Below, piece by piece: positions 56,603 to 64,000 of a DNA stretch of 64,000 nt. The notes beneath the pieces are model-generated. The model did no database searches. It was given only the letters and a program-made list of their open reading frames with translations, and had not been told where the DNA came from. The stretch is from Lampris incognitus. Its lineage: Eukaryota > Chordata > Actinopteri > Lampriformes > Lampridae. Made by a program: the position numbers and the translations under genes. Every line of letters starts with the position of its first letter. The stretch's first letter is position 1. The DNA is taken from positions 57,001,698-57,065,697 of the forward strand of contig NC_079219.1 in the NCBI RefSeq assembly GCF_029633865.1, written 5' to 3'.

Positions 56603-56750
56603 GCTGACTCCATCCACCCATCCATCCACCCATTATCCAACCGCCTGTCCTGCTCTCAGGCTGGCGGGGATGCTGGAGCCCACCCCAGCAGTCACTGGGC
56701 GGCAGGCGGGGAGACACCCTGGACGGGCCGCCGGGCCACCACGGGGCTCC
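56603..56750 (-). mobile_element. Short form of SINE family A
   Basis: GGATGGATGG tail at the left; the start GCCCCGTGGTGGCCCGGCGG is on the right, minus strand. More GC-rich than other copies. Confidence 0.78.
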
Positions 56751-57172
56751 TGGACCTAAACACTGGACTGGCTGCTGCCGGTTGTAGGGATTTTCTTCCT
56801 CAAGGACACCGGCGGGGATCGGCCGGTGTCATAAATGTGTCACCTGGGACGGCTTTAGGACTCCGCACCGCGTTTTATCAGCCGTTCCAAAGTCTTTCGG
56901 CCTCCGCCCTAACCTTTTTAAAGAGGCTGTGCACCACGGGTGGAGGTGTGTCCGCCTTACGGAGCCACGGCGAATGTGAAAGCTGGAAACGAACACTTGA
57001 GTCCGTCACATCCAGTACCCCAGTAGAGCGCCCCCCACCCCCCCCCGGCGCCCCCTCCTCCCCCGTTCAAATATGTGAATTCAGGATTTAAGTAGTATAT
57101 CCCTTTAAGTTCCGCCTCATTTCCATTTTTCACACTTTTTTGGGGGATTTTTTTTTCTGCTCTTACTCACAC
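56751..57172. other. Nothing recognised
   Basis: CpG-containing unique-looking sequence with a C run at 57037-57047. Confidence 0.45.
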
Positions 57173-57427
<255 letters not shown>

Positions 57428-57560
57428 TACACACACTTCCCCATTACACTCTCTCCTTCCATTGCTGGTGTACAGTAGTGTCAGTAGCCTCTTAATCCTG
57501 TTATCTCCACACATACAGGCTGACACCAAACCACTCGCCAGAGCTGTAATCAACTACCCT

Positions 57561-57571
57561 ACACACACACA

Positions 57572-57635
<64 letters not shown>
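57561..57635. repeat. (CA)n microsatellite
   Basis: CA repeat with one CT interruption near 57572. Confidence 0.97.
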
Positions 57636-57639
<4 letters not shown>

Positions 57640-58143
57640 ACTACTCCTTCCTTTCTGTAATCCTCCTATTTTGGTCTCCCCCCCCCCCCTTTTTGTGTGG
57701 ATGGGTCATATTCCTGCATGTCCCACGCTCGTCTCAGCCCGTCTATCTCTCCCTCATCTTCGGAGCACTTCCAGCTTCCCCCACATAGCACGCTTCCCTT
57801 TGGTCCGTCACTCTCCTTCCTCCCTCGCTCTTTTTTTTTAACCCTTCCTCTTCCTCCCGCTCGTTGCCTCCCCCGCGCCGCTCATAGGCCGCTGGTAATA
57901 TTAATACGGGCTGCCACTCAATCTCGCACGCGGCCCCTGACAGCTGTTCCCGCCGTGCCGTTAAACGTCGACACGCGACTGACTCGGAACAAGCGCTCGT
58001 CTGAAGGCCTCGCCGGGTTCTGCCGGTTCTGTCATCCGTTCTCTTGTTCCGCGGAGAGGCACACAGGTAGAGCCGTCCCAGATATCGCCGTGGCCCGGAA
58101 CCGCCACACACCCGACACTTTCATCCGGCCCACATACCGCGCG
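57636..58143. other. Nothing recognised
   Basis: CpG-rich at 57850-58140; no coding signal. Confidence 0.45.
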
Positions 58144-58392
58144 GAATGATTACACTTGGGCGGTCCGCTCCTGTTTGCCAGATCTGGGTCAGAACCAAGC
58201 CATAGCAATGCTGCACGTGCCACATCTTTGCCAAAGGTGGCCATATTTGATTTGGCATATCTGGGCCATGTTTGCTATTATACATGTGGGGCACTTCAGG
58301 CTCACATCCATTTTGTCAGGGCCAGAAGAAGACCACCAGTGCCGTATCATTGCCTGAAGTGGCCCACATCCGGATGCTATCTGGGGTGCACC

Positions 58393-58446
<54 letters not shown>

Positions 58447-59035
58447 TGCATGCATACCACCTACTCAATAATACTGTAGCGAATTCGGGGGGCCGCCGGG
58501 AACCGCCGCAGCCGGGACGCGAACCTGAGTCTCCCGCACCACGGGTCTACATCAACCAGTCGACTAAAGGGTCCGACTCGTTAGCCAAGGGCTACCAAGT
58601 CATCCGTGGGCGTTACACTACCCCCCCCCCTCCTTCGGGAAGCGTGTCCCCATGCTTCAGCATACCAGCTCCCTCACGCCTCTGGGCGCACGCGTTTCCG
58701 ACGGCCTCACGGTCTCACCACCCCACTTCTGGCACCAGCGTAGCGAATTCTTGGGGCAGCCGGGAACCGCCGCAGCCGGGACACGAACTCCCCCGATAGC
58801 ATCCGGATGTGGGCCACTTCAGGCAACGCCGCCGCACTGATTGGCCTTCTTCCGGCCCTGACAAAACGGATGTGAGCCTGAAGTGGCCCACATGTATAAT
58901 AGCAAATATGGCCCAGATATGCCAAATCAAATATGGCCACCTTTGGCAAAGATGTGGCACGTGCAGCATTGCTATGGCTTGGTTCTGGCCCAGATCTGGC
59001 AAACAGGAGCGGACCGCCCGAGTGCCCATCATTTC
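58144..59035. mobile_element. Foldback element with about 240-bp inverted arms
   Basis: Left arm 58144-58386 and right arm 58791-59035 are reverse complements with few differences. Shared words include GGGCGGTCCGCTCCTGTTTG, CCATAGCAATGCTGCACGTG, TTTGGCATATCTGGGCCAT and GTGGCCCACATCCGGATGCT. The roughly 400-bp centre holds a CA microsatellite (58396-58443) and family D sequence. No transposase is present. It is probably a non-autonomous DNA element or an inverted pair of one repeat. Confidence 0.75.
58488..58790 (-). mobile_element. SINE family D copies inside the foldback
   Basis: Minus strand: head CCCTTTAGTCGACTGGTTGA, B box GGTTCGCGTCCCGG, end GAATTCGCTAC (58480-58625). The body-like sequence at 58626-58737 and a second GAATTCGCTAC boundary at 58738-58748 suggest two partial tandem copies. 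Confidence 0.6.
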
Positions 59036-59106
59036 ACGTGATATGTGGGCCGGATGACAGAAAGATGAAAGTCGGGTGTGGGACGGGTCCGGGGCACAGC
59101 AACTTC

Positions 59107-59218
59107 GCTATCTGGGCCGGGTCTCCCGCACCACGGGCGACCGCGCTAGCCGGTCGACTAAAAGGGTCCGACCCGTTAGCCGAGGGCTTGCGAGTTTACT
59201 CATCCGCGGTCGTTACAA
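59107..59218 (-). mobile_element. SINE family D head, partial
   Basis: Minus strand TTGTAACGACCGCGGATGAG, CCTCGGCTAACGGGTCGGAC, CTTTTAGTCGACCGGCTAGC, GGTGCGGGAGACCC. Confidence 0.65.
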
Positions 59219-60308
59219 CACAACCAAACTAGGCCTTTCTCAGAACTATCTCTGATGTCCTTTTTTTCCCCACAAGTGCAACTTTTTTATCTGTTGTCCA
59301 CCCCCCCTCCCCCCTCCCCGTACTTCGCTCCCGCTCTCCCACCCCGCCCGCTCAGCTGCAGCAGTGCCTGCTTCACGGGGGTCAGGGGTTTTGCTTTGGT
59401 GTTTTTCCACTTTCTCCTTTCCCTTCGGTAGAGTACATTGTGTTACATCTCCTTCCATGTGAGTACCACCACCCCCCCCTCCTCTTTTTCTTTGCCCCTC
59501 GGTTCCGTAATTACAGCTCTGGACTCAAGCAGTGATGGTAAATGCTCTTTCTATTCCCCCTCTCCCTGGCTCTCCGTCATTCTCCATTTCTCACCAAGCA
59601 AATTATGCCTCGGTTACCATAGAGACGTGTTTATTAAATGCATTTCGCCTTTGTCACCTCCCTCCCCAGCCCTCCTCTCTTGCCTTCTCTCTCCTTTATT
59701 TAGTCTGTTTCTCATTTCATTGACTCCCTCTTTCTCCCCCCCCCCCCCTCTGTACTCCTGCGCCCATTTTCTTGTTTCATTTGTCTCCTTTGTTGTCTGG
59801 AGAGGTGCCTTGCTTCAACTCCGGTAACTAAGAATTGTTATTCATGTGGGAGAAAGGAGAAGTGAATATGCCGAATAGATTCTCAATGCGGCCGACGGGA
59901 CTATTGTTATTGCCGGGCGCAACACGTCGGGCAGATAAAGGAGACGAGGCATCTTATTGTATTGATAGGCCGCCTGCTATCCATTACTATTGACGGTGTA
60001 AGAGGTCCCAACTGGATACGACGCGCAGAGATGCCGGCAGTCTGACTGCGTCTCCCACCTTTCCCCTCGTCATCACGGCTACAGCCTCCAATCTCCCCTC
60101 GACCCCTTCCCTCTCCGCCTGCCCCCCCCCTCTCTGTTGTTCTTCGGTAATACAGGGTCTTCACTGGGTGCTGGGGCGCCGCCCCCCCAACATCAAGAGA
60201 TGGAAATCTACATAAACATATTGAATATAATGTAGGTGTATAATGCAAATAATGACGAAATAAAAGTGTTTTCAGTCTGTGAGCGCTTATAATACATATA
60301 TTTCCTGT
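59219..60308. other. Pyrimidine-rich, nothing recognised
   Basis: C and CT-rich stretches at 59298-59345, 59470-59500, 59640-59760 and 60060-60135. No exon recognised. Confidence 0.45.
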
Positions 60309-60467
60309 AGCGAAATCGGGGGGCGACGCAACCACAGAAACTGCCGCGGCCGGGACGCGAACCCGTGTCGCCCGCACCGCAGGAGACCTCGCTAACCGCT
60401 CGACTAAAGGAGGGGATCCGCCAGCCAACGGCCAGCGTGTCTAGTGATCCATGCACGTTACAATACC
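60309..60467 (-). mobile_element. SINE family D, near-complete head
   Basis: Minus strand: GTAACGTGCATGGATCACTA, TTTAGTCGAGCGGTTAGCGA (A box), GGTTCGCGTCCCGGCCGCGG (B box), ending CCCCCCGATTTCGCTAC. Confidence 0.75.
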
Positions 60468-60886
60468 TTATGTAAGCCCTCAAACTTGTGGCGAGCAGGT
60501 GACCTGAGCCTGCTGTCTGACTGGTTTCTTCAAATTTTCCAGGGGGCGCCCCAGACTCTCCCACTTCTATTGGCAGCGAACTGGTATTGTTTTAATGATG
60601 TTTGATCCTCCTTGCATATAAACGAAACAGAGGAGTAACTTTTGAGCAGAGATAACTTTTTTTTACCACAACCAGCTACTTAATAACATTGTCGACATAT
60701 TTTGACAATTTACATGCAGAAAGTTTTACTATATGATAGTAAGTATTGTTGTAATTAAATACAGGCAAATATACCTTGCCTTAGGTGATGGTTTATCGTT
60801 AACACTGTGCGCCTCCATTGGTGCCGCCATTGTTGTGTGACGTCAGACAACAGCTTCTCGATGAAGTCGGGATGTAGTGTCTTATG
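60468..60886. other. Nothing recognised
   Basis: AT-rich in the middle; no features. Confidence 0.5.
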
Positions 60887-61190
60887 CGTCCGGGTAGCGT
60901 AGCGGTCTATTCCGTGCCTACCAACACGGGGGTGGGCGGATCGAATCCCCGCGTTACTTCCGGCTTGGTCGGGCGTCCCTACAGACACAATCGGCCGTGT
61001 CTGCGGGTGGGAAGCCGGATGTGGGTAATTGTCCTGGTCGCTGCACTAGCGCCGCTTCTGGTCGGTCGGGGCGCCCTCCGGATCGGCAGAGAGGGGGTGG
61101 AGCAGCGTCCGGGACGGCTCAAAAGCAGCGGGGTACTTGGCCAGATACAATTAGGGAGAAAAAGGGGGAACATTTTGGAAAAAAGAAAGA
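60887..61190 (+). mobile_element. SINE family B with an internal deletion
   Basis: Head CGTCCGGGTAGCGTAGCGGT and B-box region intact apart from GGTGGGCGGATCGAATCC. The middle (ACGTCCCCCTGG to CATGTGGTAG) is missing and the end CAATTAGGGAGAAAAAGGGG is present. GTCTTAT flanks both sides (60879-60885 and 61196-61202). Confidence 0.8.
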
Positions 61191-61230
61191 AGGGGGTCTT
61201 ATATGGTAGTCAAATGCCATCTCCCAGCGC

Positions 61231-61528
61231 CAGTAGTGGATCTAGAGATTTTTTCCTGGGGTGGCAAGACTGTGTCCCAGAGGTGGCAGCTGCCACCCCT
61301 TGCCACCCTGTAGATCCGCGCCTGTGAGGGGGAGGGGGGATTCTAAATCGTCGACTTCTGTTTGAGATGAGTTTGGTGCGGGTCTCATTGACCTTCACCA
61401 TGCATGTACATAAAATATACTTTAAACACATATTATCTGATTTATAAATGGGGTGGCAACAGGGGTGGCAAGACTGTGTCCCAGAGGTGGCAGCTGCCAC
61501 CCCTTGCCACCCTGTAGATCCGCCCCTG
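61231..61528. mobile_element. Non-autonomous hAT-type element, 8-bp target duplication
   Basis: A perfect 8-bp duplication CCCAGCGC is at 61223-61230 and 61529-61536. The ends are inverted: CAGTAGTGGATCTAGAG at the left, CAGGGGCGGATCTACAG at the right (minus strand), 13 of 17 matching. The 8-bp duplication and CAG terminus fit the hAT superfamily. A 66-bp segment with its own terminus is repeated inside (61258-61324 and 61462-61528) and contains a GGTGGCAGCTGCCACC palindrome. Confidence 0.82.
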
Positions 61529-61536
61529 CCCAGCGC

Positions 61537-64000
61537 TCAAGTTCTGCTGAGAGGTCAGGAAATAGGCCGTCTTTACTTTTAAGGTGACAATCTGGCGGAG
61601 TAGCACAGAACGAAATTAATCTGTGAACGGAGCAAGGACTGGAACGATCTCCTGCATAACTTTGAAGCCTTCCAGAGCGGACAGGAAGTCTGCGATCTTA
61701 CGCTTGCTGTAGCCGGAACTTCCCCGAGGTCCTCTCGCCCCTGCGTTTGTTTCCCGTATTCCCGTATAGCAGACAGTATATGCGCAGGCGCATTTGACTA
61801 CCGTATATGACAGATGGATTTGCAGCGAGTTTACAAGTAGGAAATACGACTCTGAGTGGCGTCGTAGACTGATACGACTTCGGTTACGTTCTTGCATCGT
61901 TTGGTTTCCGTGTCAGCATGCTCTGTATCACATCTACTTCTTCTTCTTCTTTCAGCTTGTTCCCGGTACCCTGTGAGGGCGCAGTACCAATGGCGGCCAT
62001 TGGTAACCCGGGCCTCAGCCAGTCCCGTATGGAGCCTCGACTGAGCCGGTAGGGTTTTGTCAAACCGCGTAAAAATTTGGCAAAATTTTACGCCGGACGC
62101 CCTTCCTGACACAACCACTAACCAACCCACGGGCGTATCGGTTGTGTCCTGTAATGGTTTGTCTTGTAAACGCCGCTAGGTGGCACTGCTGGATAATGAA
62201 ATGTGTGTTCTACCTTAATACATTACGAAGAAGAGACTAAGATGGCTGCTACGCGTTTAACGTTTATCGATGGATGCCAGTAAATCTTTTCTTAACGTTG
62301 CCTGCTGTCGTTATTGAAATCTACTACGATACCACGGTATCATCTCGACAACGTTGCTCTGTAAACTCATCGATCACAACAGAGGCAGCAGATAATACCG
62401 TTGCCTTGTTGGTCGCCATTTTTGATTACAGTTTAAATCGCCTCAGCTTGCCAAATTTGAACGCACCGCAGGTCTGCCAGCGAGGTAAAGTCATTACTTC
62501 TTGTTTTACCCTCGTGACAAAACCCGTCGACCCACACCTTTTTAAAACGTTGTTTATTTAACAACTGCATGGACAAACATCTTGGCTTTGAGACGACCCA
62601 CACGTTAATTTGCTCTGTCCGCCATCCAGGCTTGCGCAAACAGCGCTAGTTCCCGTTACGTGTGACGTCACATCCTGTGCGCCACTAAATTCATCTTGGA
62701 TTTCCCGCCACCCCGTCATACCAGCCCAAGTGAGGCTTTAACGGCAAATTCCACGAGTGTATTGAATGAAGGATGGGTAGGTTTATTGCTGATAAATTCA
62801 AATTTTTCATTTTTATGAGAACGATTGTGCTATTTTTTGCATTTAAAAGTTACATAAACTCGCTTTAACCGAAGATGTATAAAGGCTACTTACACCTTCT
62901 GGTGTTTTACCTGGGAATTTGATCAGTTTCAGACTGTCAAGACTGCCATTGACATTCAAAACTGCATTACATTTTTTTCATAGATGGTATCAGACAAGTT
63001 GCTCCAGAGTTCTGGTGTAGGGCCGTCTGTACATAAAAATCCCCATTTGATTTTCACGACAGCAGTTAAGCGCTTTTTGTCGAGGAGAAAGTGGGGAACA
63101 CACGAGCTATAGGGTCTTACGACCTTTCTGTCCTTGTAGATGAGCACGCATTCATTTTTATAAGTTGCCACCTATGTGTGAGTGTGGCACTGGCTAGTGT
63201 CGGGTCAGGATCTGAAGCCAGGGGTCGGTTTGGGGTGCACCCTGTATGGACACCGACCCTGTTTCCAGATCTTGGGCCCTGACCCATGCTGTCCCTCATC
63301 CCATCTCTCTCCTCTCTATCTCTTTTCCTCTCACAGGGCATGTGGAAGGAGAGGACACCGGGCTCGCTCTCCTCGTTTATCCATCCCTCTGTCGCAGCGG
63401 TCCCCTCCCTCTCGACAAAGTCAACAAGGTAACCCTCCGTCCACTTCCGGCGCCCGCAGTCATCCTCCCTCCTCTGTTTACCGCCACAGTTCATCCTCTT
63501 CCTCTCTTTTTTCCCCTTTGCTTTGCCTTCCTTTCTTCCCCCCCCATCTATTCCAAGTGGGATGAGAGAAGCCTCTATGGGAAAACTGACCTTGAATTTA
63601 ACGAGGCAGGGGCCGTTTGCGCGTTAGCGGCATGATACTGTGCCAAATGGTCGCTCGGGGTTATATTCTGACGTGTCTGGTGCCAAGAACTTCACCTTTG
63701 TGGATCTGAGCTCACACGCGACGCCTTTTCTAATTATTCTCTGGGTCCATGGAGAAAAACCTTAAACAGAGACAGTCTTCTGTGGGGGCCAAAAAAAAAA
63801 AGGGGGCCCCCCTCGTAATTAAAAACTCTTGGAAAGAGCGGCAGCGGCGGGGCGGGATGACAGTCGGCTAATGACCATCAGATAAAACGTCCAGTGAAAC
63901 GATAATCCATCACGCTTTGGCAGAATCTCACTTCCTGTTGAGCTGCTCTCTAAAAAAGAAAGGTCAGCTGTGGACACAGCTGTTGTTAAGTCGGCTGTAA
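61537..64000. other. Upstream flank, no confident gene
   Basis: 62060-62125 (TTTGGCAAAATTTTACGCCG, GACGCCCTTCCTGACAC) resembles a piece of a common fish repeat. Minus frame 61616-61897 ends KRKIADFLSALEGFKVMQEI...APFTD and could be a remnant; no family recognised. C/T-rich parts at 63290-63560. No RNA genes or other repeats recognised. Confidence 0.4.

Noticed and set aside
61616..61897. 93-codon minus-strand ORF ending KRKIADFLSALEGF...APFTD
   Set aside because: Protein-like tail, but no family or splice support; it may be a transposon remnant.
63344..63428. Possible plus-strand exon (polypyrimidine tract and CACAG before it, AAG/GTAACC after it)
   Set aside because: Splice-like borders, but all three frames are open, no protein family is recognised and no partner exon was found.

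Overview
The window looks like nuclear DNA from a ray-finned fish, probably a spiny-rayed (acanthomorph) teleost. The evidence is a vertebrate ephrin gene split into small exons by long introns, many long CA/TG and GA/CT microsatellites, large minisatellites, and dense tRNA-derived SINEs, L1-type, L2/CR1-like and other LINE fragments and hAT-type DNA transposon remnants. There are no operons, bacterial genes, phage or CRISPR arrays. One assembly gap of 200 N lies at 40055-40254.

The one confident protein-coding gene is an ephrin-A, closest to ephrin-A4, on the minus strand. Its four coding exons are at 50315-50439 (signal peptide and RHVVYWNSTN motif), 23548-23845 (most of the Eph-receptor-binding domain), 21152-21220 (last conserved Cys and the CC pair) and 10862-10953 (stalk, Leu-rich GPI-anchor signal, stop). 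Introns are about 26.5, 2.3 and 10.2 kb. All splice sites are canonical and phases agree, but exon 2 lacks one base just before the receptor-binding G-H loop (23605/23606). With that base the coding length is 585 nt (194 aa plus stop), as expected for ephrin-A4. Without it the frame ends in exon 3. The cause is either a sequence error or an inactivating mutation.

Layout. 1-8.5 kb, downstream of the gene: LINE, hAT and L1 fragments, a tRNA-like SINE, a perfect 42-bp palindrome and a SINE inserted into the L1. 8.6-10.9 kb: probable 3' UTR and downstream sequence. 10.9-21.2 kb: intron 3, with a 1.8-kb minisatellite and a CpG-rich block. 21.2-23.5 kb: intron 2. 23.8-50.3 kb: intron 1, holding most of the SINEs (several nested), a 1.4-kb purine-rich minisatellite, an L1-like promoter-monomer array and a minisatellite running into the gap. 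50.2-51.3 kb: CpG-rich presumed promoter and 5' UTR. 51.5-64 kb, upstream: more SINEs, an intronless broken coiled-coil coding fragment, a LINE 3' end, a 250-bp CT tract, a foldback element and a short hAT-type element with intact 8-bp target duplications.

I use local letters for repeat families because I could not search a repeat library: A (DANA-like tRNA SINE ending in a GGAT-rich tail, plus a 125-bp short form), A' (same head, different tail), B (the most frequent full-length SINE), C, D/E and F. I saw no new multi-gene system. The most useful observations are the ephrin frameshift, the short unit with its own target duplications, the nested insertions that give relative ages, and the palindromic or satellite structures.
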